DNA of 64,000 nt from Bdellovibrio sp. CG22_combo_CG10-13_8_21_14_all_39_27. GTDB taxonomy: Bacteria; Bdellovibrionota; Bacteriovoracia; Bacteriovoracales; Bacteriovoracaceae. Shown in pieces: positions 1 through 9,175 of the stretch; positions within the stretch are counted from its first letter, which is position 1; every line of letters begins with the position of its first letter. The notes under the pieces were generated by a model. The model made no database searches. It saw nothing but the letters and a program-made list of their open reading frames with translations, and was not told the origin of the DNA. A program made the position numbers and the translations under genes. The DNA is taken from contig PCTW01000064.1 in the NCBI GenBank assembly GCA_002786715.1, forward strand, positions 58,047 to 122,046, written 5' to 3'.

Positions 1-1
1 C

Positions 2-1144
2 TGTATCTTGCCGTTTATAAGTACTTCCATAGGCACAAATGGACTGGTTCGTCCCTGTTGTGAATATCCCACAGAAAAAGCCTTTGGTAGCATGCATGAA
101 AATTCATTGAATGAAATTTTAAATGGTGAAAAAGCCCAGCAGCTCAAAGCTGAAATGAACTCGGGACTCGGTTCAGCCAATTGTCAGTATTGCTATGATA
201 TTGAAGCCACTGGAAATGAAAGTAAAAGAACCCTTAATCTTAAAAAATATTCACTTCCTAAAAATGCCGATGAGACAATTATTAAGTATCTTGATATACG
301 CTTTTCGAATCAGTGCAACTTTGCTTGTCGAACTTGTATGCCTTCAGCAAGTACCTCTTGGTATCAAGATGCTACAATTTTAAGTCGAGGCAAGTTCATT
401 GACCCTGGAGTCGTAAAACCGACAAAAGTTGATCAAGAACTCTTTGATCAACTTGATCAGCATGTTCACACACTTGAAGAAGTTTACTTTGCAGGAGGAG
501 AGCCTCTTCAAGAATCTAATCATTATGAATTTTTGGATAAGCTCCTAGAAAAAGAGCGTACCGATATTAGACTCCTCTATACGACAAACTTTTCATCTCT
601 GCGTTTTAAGACAAAAAAAGTCACAGACTATTGGAACCAGTTTAAAACTGTTAATGTCAATTTAAGCTTAGATGATTTTGGAATTCGGGGTGAGTACATT
701 CGAAAAGGATTGAAATACAAAACTTTTGTCGAAAATTTAAAGACATTAAGAAAAGAGTCTCCTCATGTGAAAGTATCTATAGCCACTGCAGTTAGTTTAT
801 TGAATGTTTTCTCTCTTCCTGATTTTTTACTTCACTTGAGTGAGGAGCTCCAATTCAAAAGTAATCAAGTCACGCTCGATTTTGTCTTTGATCCTGATTT
901 GTATTCAATTAGAGTGCTGCCAGCAGCACTTAAAGATCAGTTAAAAGCTAAATATCAAACGGCCGTAATACCTGAAAATTTCCGCTATCATTTGGATAAA
1001 GTTATAAGTTATCTCGATCTTGAGGATCATTCATTCCTTTGGAATAAATTCATTTCTTATACCAAGGCACTCGACCAAATTCGAAGTGAAAGTATTCTAG
1101 ATTTTATTCCGGACTACAAAGAGGCTTTTAGTGAAAAAAAGTGA
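2..1144 (+). CDS. Radical SAM protein, first of three in tandem (5' end outside window)
   Basis: A radical SAM enzyme whose substrate I cannot name. The canonical CxxxCxxC iron-sulfur/SAM motif is visible as CNFACRTC near residue 100, followed by a GGEPL motif. The frame is open to the left edge. The codon at 2-4 is Cys and the residues after it (CILPF) align with the CPLPW and CPYPW starts of the next two genes, so the real start is upstream and a TTG at 8 is unlikely to be used. Like its neighbours it carries a second set of cysteines near the N terminus (a CC pair and a CxxC). It overlaps the next gene by 14 bases, which suggests translational coupling. Confidence 0.88.
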   Translation, partial: CILPFISTSIGTNGLVRPCCEYPTEKAFGSMHENSLNEILNGEKAQQLKAEMNSGLGSANCQYCYDIEATGNESKRTLNLKKYSLPKNADETIIKYLDIRFSNQCNFACRTCMPSASTSWYQDATILSRGKFIDPGVVKPTKVDQELFDQLDQHVHTLEEVYFAGGEPLQESNHYEFLDKLLEKERTDIRLLYTTNFSSLRFKTKKVTDYWNQFKTVNVNLSLDDFGIRGEYIRKGLKYKTFVENLKTLRKESPHVKVSIATAVSLLNVFSLPDFLLHLSEELQFKSNQVTLDFVFDPDLYSIRVLPAALKDQLKAKYQTAVIPENFRYHLDKVISYLDLEDHSFLWNKFISYTKALDQIRSESILDFIPDYKEAFSEKK

Positions 1145-2387
1145 AAGTCTTTGTCCTCTTCCTTGGATTCATCTAAGTGTTCATTTCGATGAGTCTTTGA
1201 GAGTTTGTTGTAATGGATCAAAGGGCAGAGAAGTTGTTGATGATCAGGGCAAGGTTATCTACTTTCCTGATGTCACCGAGTATAAGGATGTCATCAATAA
1301 CCAATTTTATCGCCAAGTGCGATCAACGATGTTGAAGGGAAAACTTCCGGGGTTTTGCGACTATTGTAAAAAGATCGATGAATCAGGCGGTTCTTCACCT
1401 CGGGCCCATTTTCTTCATCAGTACCAAGATCAAATGGATCGATTGATAGATGACACGCAAGAAGATGGAACTCTCAATGATCCTTCTGAGGGACCTCTCT
1501 TCTTAGACTTTAGTCTCTCAAATCATTGCAATCTTAGATGTCGAATGTGTTCGCCAGAATTTTCTGCGGGATTAAAGACAGTCTTTAATCAGCTGGAACT
1601 TGAATATCCGGTGGATGCTGTTGATAGAGCAATTAAAGGATGGCACTTTTCAGAAGATCAAAAAGTCATGTTTAAGAGCTGGTTTTCAGGAATGGATAAG
1701 ATTCTTCTTCAAGGTGGAGAACCATTGCTTACAAAAGAGGCGAAAGACTTTTTAAAATTGGCGGTGGAGTGTGGCGAGGCTCATCATATCAATTTGAAAA
1801 TCACAACCAATCTGACACATCTCGACCAAGATTGGCTTAAACTTATTCCTAAGTTTAAGGCAGTGGCCCTTCATGTGAGCTTAGAAGGAACTAAGGACGT
1901 CAATCAATATATACGACAGGGGAGTGAGCAAGAACTTATATATCTGAACATCAAAAAATTAAGAAAAGTACAGCCACTCATGCCATTATATTTTGATATC
2001 TATGCCGTTTTCCAAATTTATAATGTTCATAACATCGTCCCTTTCATTAGAGAATGCATCCTCGAATTTAATACCGTGCCTTTTTTTGGATTCCTGCGTT
2101 TTCCGCATTATCTCTCACCCAATATTCTGCCTCAAAACCTCAAGAAGAAAGTTCGATATGAAATAGAGAATTTTTTGCAGGAAATTGATCGTACACAAAT
2201 TGATCCTATGGGAATTAAAAATTTAGATACTTTAAAGGCCCATCTTGATCTGATGGATCATGAACCCGAAGATCGACTCTTGCAATGGGAGAAATTTAAG
2301 AAATATACAAGAGGACTTGATCAACATTATAAAACGAATCTTCACGAAATTTTTCCTGAGTTAGGTAAGGAGGTTTATGAAGATTAA
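1131..2387 (+). CDS. Radical SAM protein, second of three in tandem
   Basis: A 418-residue paralogue of the genes on both sides. The radical SAM cysteines are C133, C137 and C140 (CNLRCRMC), followed by the GGEPLL motif. An N-terminal cluster of C8, the C26-C27 pair and C76/C79 could hold an auxiliary iron-sulfur cluster, placed before the radical SAM barrel rather than after it as in usual SPASM/twitch enzymes. The start is GTG at 1131 with AGAGG six bases upstream, inside the end of the preceding gene. No short precursor-peptide gene is visible beside it, so a RiPP role is not supported. Sugar, lipid or cofactor modification remains open. Confidence 0.9.
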   Translation: MKKSESLCPLPWIHLSVHFDESLRVCCNGSKGREVVDDQGKVIYFPDVTEYKDVINNQFYRQVRSTMLKGKLPGFCDYCKKIDESGGSSPRAHFLHQYQDQMDRLIDDTQEDGTLNDPSEGPLFLDFSLSNHCNLRCRMCSPEFSAGLKTVFNQLELEYPVDAVDRAIKGWHFSEDQKVMFKSWFSGMDKILLQGGEPLLTKEAKDFLKLAVECGEAHHINLKITTNLTHLDQDWLKLIPKFKAVALHVSLEGTKDVNQYIRQGSEQELIYLNIKKLRKVQPLMPLYFDIYAVFQIYNVHNIVPFIRECILEFNTVPFFGFLRFPHYLSPNILPQNLKKKVRYEIENFLQEIDRTQIDPMGIKNLDTLKAHLDLMDHEPEDRLLQWEKFKKYTRGLDQHYKTNLHEIFPELGKEVYED

Positions 2388-3600
2388 TAAGCTTTGTCCT
2401 TACCCATGGCTGCAATTAAGCGTGGAACCAAATGGTAATTTAAGATTTTGTTGCTATGGGGAGTCGGGAAAGGATTTGCTAAATGAAGAGGGGAAGTTGA
2501 TTTCGATTAATGATGTCAATTCAGTTCAGGAAGTTTTGAATCATCCTACCTATAAATCAATTCGTCTTGCGATGCTCAAGCAAGAGTATCCCGATTTTTG
2601 TAAGACTTGTTTAAAGATCGAGCAAAAAGGCGGAGAGTCTCCAAGAACTGCACAAATTCCACTGTATCAAAATGAGTTTACTCAGCAAGTTGAATCGATG
2701 CAAGTCGATGGATCGGTTGAATTGCGACTCCATACTTTAGAGCTGACCCTTGGAAATATTTGTAATCTCAAATGCCGAATGTGCAGTCCTTTTTTTTCGA
2801 CCCTCTTAAAAAGTGATTTTGATCAGATGAACTTTGACTATAATAGAGAAGAAGTGTCTCAAATTGAGAACTTTTGGCAGATGAATGAAGAGCTCAATCC
2901 TTTTTTACGGGATGCTTTATTAAAAATTAAGAAAGTGAATTTTCTTGGAGGCGAGCCTTTGCTGGCCCCAGTTCATGCAAAGATTTTGAAATTTTTGATA
3001 GAGCGGAAGCGAGCGAGTGAAGTAACGCTTTTTTATAATACAAATTTGACTATTGCATCGAAAACCACACTTGATTTATGGAGTCAGTTTAAACATATTC
3101 ACTTAGATGTTTCTCTGGAAGGGACAGCGGAAATTAATGATTATATCCGCAAGGGGAGTGATTTTAAGAAAATTGATCGTAATATTGAACTTGTAAAATC
3201 ATCGCTCGGAGATAAAGTCGACTTTAATATCTGCACAGTGTTGCAAGCTCTTAACTTTGAGCATATTCCCCAATGGCTAGATTTCCTAATGACTTGGAAA
3301 TCTTATATTCCAAAGCTTCCCAATTTTATCTACCTCGATTTTCCTTCCTATCTTTCGGCAAAAGTTCTTGCTCCAAAACTACGTGGACCTATTATACAGA
3401 TGTTAAGAAGCAAAATTGCAAAGTATCAGACTCTCGAGCTTTCAGATGTTGAAAAAATGAGTCTTCGTGGTTTGATTGGATTTATCGAGGATCTTGAATC
3501 ATCACAGTGGGACGAGAAAGGTTATCTCGATTTTGTCGTCTTTAATAAAAAACTAGACAAGCTTCGTCAGGAGCAGGCTCCTAAAGCGAAGAACAATTAA
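2377..3600 (+). CDS. Radical SAM protein, third of three in tandem
   Basis: A 407-residue radical SAM enzyme with C129, C133 and C136 as the CxxxCxxC motif, a GGEPLL motif, and the same extra N-terminal cysteines (C7, C25-C26, C75/C78). It starts with ATG behind a strong AAGGAGG and overlaps the previous gene by 11 bases, so all three are probably one transcript. Its 3' end overlaps the convergent lipoprotein gene by 20 bases. The three proteins are diverged rather than recent copies, which suggests successive or parallel reactions on related substrates (inference). Confidence 0.9.
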   Translation: MKINKLCPYPWLQLSVEPNGNLRFCCYGESGKDLLNEEGKLISINDVNSVQEVLNHPTYKSIRLAMLKQEYPDFCKTCLKIEQKGGESPRTAQIPLYQNEFTQQVESMQVDGSVELRLHTLELTLGNICNLKCRMCSPFFSTLLKSDFDQMNFDYNREEVSQIENFWQMNEELNPFLRDALLKIKKVNFLGGEPLLAPVHAKILKFLIERKRASEVTLFYNTNLTIASKTTLDLWSQFKHIHLDVSLEGTAEINDYIRKGSDFKKIDRNIELVKSSLGDKVDFNICTVLQALNFEHIPQWLDFLMTWKSYIPKLPNFIYLDFPSYLSAKVLAPKLRGPIIQMLRSKIAKYQTLELSDVEKMSLRGLIGFIEDLESSQWDEKGYLDFVVFNKKLDKLRQEQAPKAKNN

Positions 3601-4855
3601 AGCTTGCCCTTGCTGTTGCATCACATGCCATTTTAAAGAAACCACTAGTTGTTTGGGCACAAGCTTCTAGTGCTGATTTTTGTTTAATACATTCAATCGT
3701 AGAATTTCCATCATCATTTTTGACGGCCTGAGCACTTACTTGTTGCTGCGACTTTTCTATCAACTCTTTTATTTGCTTCATTATGGCTTCATCTTTTTGT
3801 GCTCGTTTCATTTCATCTTGCGCTTTTGTATTTGAATTAATCATGGCCTCAATGACTTGGGAGCCAATTCCCATCTTTTGTAGGAAACGTATTTCATCAG
3901 AAGAGAAATCTTTGTACATGCCTGCTGAGGCTAGTACTTTTGCAGAGACAATTCCGGGCGGTAATTTTTCTTTACTCAGTAATGCAGATATTTTTTCGAT
4001 TTTCATTTCTTCAGGTCCTATGTTCATGAGCTCGAATTCCATTCTATAGTGGGTAGGCATAAGAGGAATGGACTCAGGAAATAGGGTGGCCAGTTTTTTC
4101 ATCGCCTTTGAAGAGTTACTTCTTTTGATGGCCTCTTTTAGGGCCTCTTCTTTATTATGCGCTTGTGGATACTTCGTTACAAAGGCTATTAAAGGAGCAG
4201 CGCCTGCTTTTTTTCGCGCGTTGGCCAACTCTAGGTTTTCATTTTTAATCAACATCTCCTTGCGATTTTTAGCATCTTTTGAATAAGGACTATAGGGGTA
4301 GAGATAGATAAAATTATCCATGGCAACGACCGAATTTTTATTTATGAAACTGCTCCATAATTCACGATCTTCATTGGTAATATTAAGAGTTGCGACCACT
4401 TTTTGAGGTGCATCTTGATAATTAAATGGCTGAAGTTTCGTCTGAACTTGAGCAAGCTCAAGCGGTACTATTTTTTTAGTTTCTCCAAAGTAATCTGACA
4501 TTAACAGCCAGGTTTTGTCTGCAGTAATTTCGCCATTAAAAGGGATCTCTTGTGCCATATAATCGTCTTCATAAAATTTTAATTTGAAATGATGCTTACC
4601 AGGTTTGATGTACAGCTTTGTATAAGATCCATTTCCCAATTCTATAATTTTTTCTTGATCAATGAGAACTCTCATAACTCCAAAAGCTGTGGCAGCTCTT
4701 TCTTCACGATAGACAAATAAAGTTGCATAACCTTCGGGTGCATTTTGATTGCTAAAGACTTCAGCAAGTTTATTGCCTTCCACTTTTTCTCCAATACTGC
4801 CAGAACCACAGGACAAAAGTGTAATTAACATGATGAAAAGAGTTATCGTTTTCAT
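3581..4855 (-). CDS. Lipoprotein with DUF2846-like domain
   Basis: A 424-residue probable lipoprotein. The signal peptide ends in a lipobox with LLSC at Cys16. Residues about 40-120 resemble DUF2846-type small-ligand or structural domains: a FVYRE start, a short strand with a VLID turn, then a GSYTKLYIKPGKH segment. The rest is helical and polar with no recognised catalytic motif. The C terminus has four spaced cysteines (CIKQK, LEACAQ, KMACDA, FNCSS) that could form disulfides in the periplasm. It is convergent with the radical SAM genes and lies just downstream of the GT2 gene on the same strand (20-base gap), so it may be co-transcribed with it. Function unknown. Confidence 0.8.
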   Translation of the reverse strand: MKTITLFIMLITLLSCGSGSIGEKVEGNKLAEVFSNQNAPEGYATLFVYREERAATAFGVMRVLIDQEKIIELGNGSYTKLYIKPGKHHFKLKFYEDDYMAQEIPFNGEITADKTWLLMSDYFGETKKIVPLELAQVQTKLQPFNYQDAPQKVVATLNITNEDRELWSSFINKNSVVAMDNFIYLYPYSPYSKDAKNRKEMLIKNENLELANARKKAGAAPLIAFVTKYPQAHNKEEALKEAIKRSNSSKAMKKLATLFPESIPLMPTHYRMEFELMNIGPEEMKIEKISALLSKEKLPPGIVSAKVLASAGMYKDFSSDEIRFLQKMGIGSQVIEAMINSNTKAQDEMKRAQKDEAIMKQIKELIEKSQQQVSAQAVKNDDGNSTIECIKQKSALEACAQTTSGFFKMACDATARASFNCSSL

Positions 4856-4875
4856 AGGAACTCCAAAAATTCTAA

Positions 4876-5691
4876 TTACAATAATTCTAACATCTCCAAG
4901 AGTTTTTGATGAGCCTCAATTTGGTTATGTTTTAACAAATTTTTTTGGAGTAGGAGTGCTTTTTGGTCAATCACTTCTCTAATGAGATGACCATGAGGCT
5001 TCTTATTCTTGAGATAGAGATTGATAAGGGATCGTATTCGCCACATATCCATCGAATGATGCTTCGTAGATAGCTGATCTTGATGACCGCCATATTTGTT
5101 GGTGAGTGATTCTTCGATAAAACCAATATCTTCTTGAATTAAAATTTTTAACCAAAGATCATAATCCTCGCAAATTTCAAAATGGCAATCAAAGAGACCG
5201 TGTTCTTTTATAAGTTCTTTTTTGATAAGAACAGTTGATGGCGAAATAAGACAGGTTTGCAATGAACGTTCAAAAATATTTTTGGAGCTTTTATCAAATT
5301 TTTTGGGAATATTGACTTTTTGCCCATGGCGAATCCAGTTTTCATTACTATGGATAAAACGTAGCTTCGGATTTTTTTTGGCAAACTCAATTTGAGTAGT
5401 TAGTTTTTGAGGTAACCATTCATCATCAGAATCGAGCAGAGCTATCCATTCATTTTTACTTTTTGTAATTCCTAAATTGCGAGCAGCACTCACACCATTA
5501 TTTTTTTGTTTCAAAAAGATGAGTCTCGAGTCCGAATATTTGGACTTGATAAGTTCTTCGGTATCATCAGTTGAACCATCATCTATAATGAGCAGCTCAA
5601 AGTCTTGATGTGATTGATTAAGAACTGAATCAATCGCTCTTAAAAGCAGTGAGGCTCGATTATACGTGGGGATGATGACGCTAATTCTCAT
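4876..5691 (-). CDS. Family 2 glycosyltransferase
   Basis: A 271-residue GT-A fold glycosyltransferase that probably transfers a sugar from a nucleotide donor onto a surface glycan or lipid. The N terminus has the typical ISVIIPTYNRA strand, then LLIIDDGSTDDT for nucleotide binding and a metal-binding DSDDEW motif near residue 90. ED and W motifs follow in the acceptor half, near FEICEDYDLW. No membrane segment is seen, so the enzyme is likely cytoplasmic or peripheral. The radical SAM and lipoprotein neighbours hint at a surface-polymer locus, but the acceptor cannot be told from the sequence. Confidence 0.9.
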   Translation of the reverse strand: MRISVIIPTYNRASLLLRAIDSVLNQSHQDFELLIIDDGSTDDTEELIKSKYSDSRLIFLKQKNNGVSAARNLGITKSKNEWIALLDSDDEWLPQKLTTQIEFAKKNPKLRFIHSNENWIRHGQKVNIPKKFDKSSKNIFERSLQTCLISPSTVLIKKELIKEHGLFDCHFEICEDYDLWLKILIQEDIGFIEESLTNKYGGHQDQLSTKHHSMDMWRIRSLINLYLKNKKPHGHLIREVIDQKALLLQKNLLKHNQIEAHQKLLEMLELL

Positions 5692-5846
5692 GACTTCATT
5701 GTATGATAAAGCGAAGGGAAATGGGAATAACTTATTGAAACTACAACGAGTATGCTGTCAGATTGCTAACACCTCTATGAAAAAAATTTAGACTTAGTCT
5801 TGTCAACACTATTTCGTGTAACAATACGGGCTCTTGGAGGTGCAAG

Positions 5847-6419
5847 ATGAAAGCTATGAGTCTATTAGGTCTATTTTTAATTAGTTTTGGCGCGATGGCC
5901 GAAGGTAATGTTTTAAGTCAAAAGGTCATCGACCTTGGTAATATTTCTGATGCTGAGGCCAATGTTGCAGTAAAGCGCAGCTTTGAATTTACTCGCACGG
6001 CGAAGTCGCCAGAGAAAGTAACTCTCAAGTATAAACTCAACTTTTTGAAGAAAGATTGCGTTGCATACGAAGTTATTCAAGAAGAAGTTCCTGAATTCAA
6101 GAAAATCGTCTGTGCTGGTGATAATACTGGTCATCATTGTGAAGAAAAAGTTTTTTCTGGCCTCTTCAATGCCAAGACCGTTTGTATGGAACAAGGTCTC
6201 GTTCGAGTCGTTAATGAAGGCTCAGTGACACTGAACTTCAAAAAGGCCGTAGCGCTTTCTCCTACGGCAACTGAGAGAATTGCTGTTACTTTAAAACAAA
6301 ATGATATGAAGAATGATCAAGCTGATTCAACGGGTTCAGTTCTTGAAAGTGCCTCATTGTACGAAGTTAAAAAGTCTATGCTCGGATTAGGTAGTCAAAT
6401 CGTTTTTAAAGCTAAATAA
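5847..6419 (+). CDS. Exported protein of unknown function
   Basis: A 190-residue protein with a clear signal peptide (MKAMSLLGLFLISFGAMA, cleavage before EG). The mature part is rich in beta-strand patterns and has four closely spaced cysteines around residues 70-110 that could form two disulfides. The start ATG follows GGAGG with good spacing. It stands alone, followed by a strong terminator, so it is probably monocistronic. I do not recognise the family. Confidence 0.75.
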   Translation: MKAMSLLGLFLISFGAMAEGNVLSQKVIDLGNISDAEANVAVKRSFEFTRTAKSPEKVTLKYKLNFLKKDCVAYEVIQEEVPEFKKIVCAGDNTGHHCEEKVFSGLFNAKTVCMEQGLVRVVNEGSVTLNFKKAVALSPTATERIAVTLKQNDMKNDQADSTGSVLESASLYEVKKSMLGLGSQIVFKAK

Positions 6420-6429
6420 CAAATCTTTT

Positions 6430-6473
6430 GAATCTCCAAGTTGATGCTATACAACTTGGAGATTCCTTTTTTT
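6430..6473 (+). terminator. Rho-independent terminator
   Basis: A perfect 14-base stem (GAATCTCCAAGTTG paired with CAACTTGGAGATTC) with an 8-base loop is followed by C and a run of T. It closes the transcript of the exported protein gene at 5847-6419. Confidence 0.93.
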
Positions 6474-6511
6474 CCGTTTGCCGATTCAGCACAAGTAACC
6501 TAATTTAAATC

Positions 6512-7747
6512 ATGCCAAATGATTTCAAAAAACTCATGCTCGCAAGGTTGCTCTTTACCTTTGCTGTCCAAATGCAGGCGGTGGTGCTTGGTTGGAAAAT
6601 GTACGATCTTTTAGGTGATCCTCTGGCACTAGGCTTAGTGGGGTTAACTGAAGCGATTCCGGCCATTGGATTGGCCCTCTACGCCGGGCATATCGTTGAT
6701 CGTTCACGCCCTTTGATCGTTTATCGCCGCGTTCTTTTAGTCAGCTTAACTTCAGCTTTGATGATTCTGCTTTCTCAATTTTATTTAAGTGATTTAGGAA
6801 CAATGGGGCAAGTCTATGCTCTTTATGCCTCCTCTTTTTTAACTGGGGTTGCTCGATCGTTTTCTCAGCCTTCGATGTTTTCAGCTGTTCCAAGAATAAT
6901 TCCTCGCCATCAAATTCCTATTTCATCCGCTTGGATGAGTTCTGCCGTTCAGACGGGGAGGATCGTTGGACCTGCTCTCGGTGGAATCATGTTTGGCTTC
7001 GCTGGGCTAAAAATGACTGCACTGGCGATTTGTCTTTTATTGGTAAGCTCAATAATTGCGATGAGCCTCATTTCAGTTCTTAAAATGGAACCCCAAAAAC
7101 GTGATCCCTCAACGATTCAAGTTAAAGATCATTTCTTATCGGGAGCAAAGTTTGTCTTTCGCCATCCTTTGTTGCTGCCAGCTCTTTCACTCGACATGTT
7201 CTCAGTGCTCTTTGGCGGGGTTGTGGCCCTTTTGCCTATCTATTGCAAGGAAATCCTCTTGGTTGGCCCAAAGGGTTTAGGCTTGCTGAGAGCTGCACCC
7301 TCAATTGGAGCCATTTCAATGAGCTTATTTCTGACTCGCTGGCGTTACCAGCATAAAGCGGGAAGTTATTTGCTAAAGGCCGTGACCGGTTTTGGACTTT
7401 GTATTCTGGTTTTTTCAGTAAGCCAGAATTTCATTCTATCGTTTGTAGCACTTGCCTTGAGTGGAGCCTTTGATTCTGTCAGTATGGTGGTGAGGACTTC
7501 CATTGTTCAAATGTTCTCTCCTGATGATATGAGAGGCCGCATCTCTTCGGTGAATTCTATGTTTATTGGTTCGAGTAATGAAATAGGTGAGTTTGAAAGT
7601 GGAGTCACTGCTAAATTGATGGGAGTAGTGCCCGCCGCAGTCTTTGGCAGCGTCATGTGTTTAGTAACTGTTGGAATTGTTGCCGTTCTTAGCCCTACAT
7701 TACGTAAGATGAATCTCGCTGAAGTGGCCGCTTCACAAAGTTCTTAA
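6512..7747 (+). CDS. MFS transporter (EntS/MFS_3-like)
   Basis: A 411-residue major facilitator protein with about 12 hydrophobic segments. Recognisable features are the loop 2-3 motif GHIVDRSRP, the conserved SVNSMFIGSSNEIGEFESG stretch, and a DDMRGRISS cytoplasmic motif typical of the EntS/MFS_3 group of exporters. The substrate is unknown. The ATG at 6512 has no clear Shine-Dalgarno sequence. TTGCCG and TAATTT with a 17-base gap lie directly upstream, so a very short or absent leader is possible. Its stop overlaps the convergent L,D-transpeptidase gene by 4 bases. Confidence 0.9.
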   Translation: MPNDFKKLMLARLLFTFAVQMQAVVLGWKMYDLLGDPLALGLVGLTEAIPAIGLALYAGHIVDRSRPLIVYRRVLLVSLTSALMILLSQFYLSDLGTMGQVYALYASSFLTGVARSFSQPSMFSAVPRIIPRHQIPISSAWMSSAVQTGRIVGPALGGIMFGFAGLKMTALAICLLLVSSIIAMSLISVLKMEPQKRDPSTIQVKDHFLSGAKFVFRHPLLLPALSLDMFSVLFGGVVALLPIYCKEILLVGPKGLGLLRAAPSIGAISMSLFLTRWRYQHKAGSYLLKAVTGFGLCILVFSVSQNFILSFVALALSGAFDSVSMVVRTSIVQMFSPDDMRGRISSVNSMFIGSSNEIGEFESGVTAKLMGVVPAAVFGSVMCLVTVGIVAVLSPTLRKMNLAEVAASQSS

Positions 7748-8526
7748 AGCGAAAAATTTCCGTCACAAGTACCAGCTTGCCATTCTTTTTCTCTCGGAGA
7801 GTAGATAAAAACAAGTGAACCAGCTCCTTCAAAAGCGATGTCATCACCAGTTTTCCCTCTCAAAAGTGTCACTATATGATCAAGGATTTTTGGCGAAACC
7901 ATCGGACATCCGCTCGAGAGAACGTAAGCTTTATTGCGTGAAACCAGCATATGTTTATGAATAACAACAGCGCGATCGCAAGCATTGTCATTGATGTCTC
8001 TTTCTAAACCGTGAAGAATAAGACTGCGTCCAAATTTACCTTCGTACTCTTGACCAGCAAGAAAAAATCCTGAAGAGGGAGCATTTGAGCCTACTTCATT
8101 ACTAAAATATTTAGCAGTTCGAACTGTGTTGTGATTTTCTTTGAGCGTGCGATTGAAAAAACCCGACTCAAATCTTCCATGGGCGGCAGCTGTTGCTGAA
8201 ATGGCCCCAGTGAGACGGTCTATAAGAAATAAGCGTCTCATGTTTGAAGGCTTGTTATAGTCAATGATGGCGACAATGCGATCATTGCCTAAAGTGAGTG
8301 GGCGATTAAGAGTACAACGGCCGATATACTCAGGAGTAAAGACTTGTCCGGGAGTAAATTCGGTCTTTTTATATTTGTCGTAAAAGCACTTCACATGAGA
8401 CAAGGCCTTTGAATCCCCACCAGCTTCTTCCAAATTTTTTGAAAGCTGATCCCAGCTCAAATAATTTTGAGCTTGAGCAAGTGAACATAGAAACCATGCG
8501 AGCCAGAAGATTTTTTTCATTTTCAT
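7744..8526 (-). CDS. Murein L,D-transpeptidase catalytic domain protein (YkuD_2 type)
   Basis: A 260-residue secreted protein with a signal peptide (cleavage near SLAQA-QN). The body matches the YkuD_2 family: a HGRFESG motif, ILHGLE, AVVIH and the catalytic SSGCPMV with the reactive Cys. Such enzymes act in the periplasm on peptidoglycan tetrapeptides, either forming 3-3 cross-links or exchanging the terminal residue. Predatory Bdellovibrio use relatives on their own and on prey murein, so either target is possible. It is convergent with the MFS gene (4-base overlap). Confidence 0.88.
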   Translation of the reverse strand: MKMKKIFWLAWFLCSLAQAQNYLSWDQLSKNLEEAGGDSKALSHVKCFYDKYKKTEFTPGQVFTPEYIGRCTLNRPLTLGNDRIVAIIDYNKPSNMRRLFLIDRLTGAISATAAAHGRFESGFFNRTLKENHNTVRTAKYFSNEVGSNAPSSGFFLAGQEYEGKFGRSLILHGLERDINDNACDRAVVIHKHMLVSRNKAYVLSSGCPMVSPKILDHIVTLLRGKTGDDIAFEGAGSLVFIYSPREKEWQAGTCDGNFSL

Positions 8527-8695
8527 AGTTCCAATTATAAAGGTTTTGAGGACTTATGCCACATTTGACGCTGGGAGGCAATGTTCACCCATGGGAAACG
8601 TAAGATTTACAGACATGAAGTGAATTGATCGAGCTTTATCAACATTTACGGACTGTTAAGTCCCATGAAACAATAGGATTTCAAGGGAGTTAGCG

Positions 8696-9175
8696 ATGAA
8701 AAAATTGACCTTATTTCTAGGACTAATGATTGGCTTGAATTTGGCCGCTTCTGAAATCGGTAACATTATTGATCAACAAAGGCCGTTTTATTTGTATCCC
8801 AATGAGAGCAATGGACTACTCACTTATGTAAAGTGGAATCAGCAAGATTGTGACTTTGCTTTTCGTGATGGCGTGAAAATGCGCAAGAGTAACGGACACT
8901 TTCAAACCTATTGGTCGACTAAATTTTTTAATTTTAAGCAAATACATTATTTTGAATTGGAAAAATCTCATGCTCCAGAATATTTCACGGTCATTATTGG
9001 TGCCTATCAAGCGGGTGCAGTGATGTGGGTGGAGAATCAATATGAAGATGAGGACACGGGGTGGAGAGACTCAGATGATTGGGCCCATACTGAAGCCTAC
9101 TTGCGTTTTGATAATGAAGAATTGGCCGAGCAAGCGCATGTTCAATTAAAAAAGGAATGGCAAAGATGTCAGTAG
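8696..9175 (+). CDS. Small exported protein upstream of a polysaccharide deacetylase
   Basis: A 159-residue protein with a signal peptide (MKKLTLFLGLMIGLNLAAS). The mature domain is rich in aromatic and acidic residues and has two cysteines (QQDCDF and the terminal WQRCQ). The start ATG lies behind GGGAG. Its 3' end overlaps the deacetylase gene, whose Shine-Dalgarno sequence (AAAAAGGA) sits inside it, so the two are translated from one mRNA. I do not recognise the family. A role as partner of the deacetylase is inferred from the coupling alone. Confidence 0.75.
   Translation: MKKLTLFLGLMIGLNLAASEIGNIIDQQRPFYLYPNESNGLLTYVKWNQQDCDFAFRDGVKMRKSNGHFQTYWSTKFFNFKQIHYFELEKSHAPEYFTVIIGAYQAGAVMWVENQYEDEDTGWRDSDDWAHTEAYLRFDNEELAEQAHVQLKKEWQRCQ

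Noticed and set aside
2-3600. RiPP gene cluster around the radical SAM enzymes
   Set aside because: No short precursor gene, peptidase or exporter is seen next to them in the window. The region upstream is not available, so the idea is not supported.
5800-5827. Possible sigma-70 promoter before the exported protein at 5847
   Set aside because: TTGTCA is present but the best -10 candidates are at 13- or 16-base spacing with weak matches, so I do not call it.
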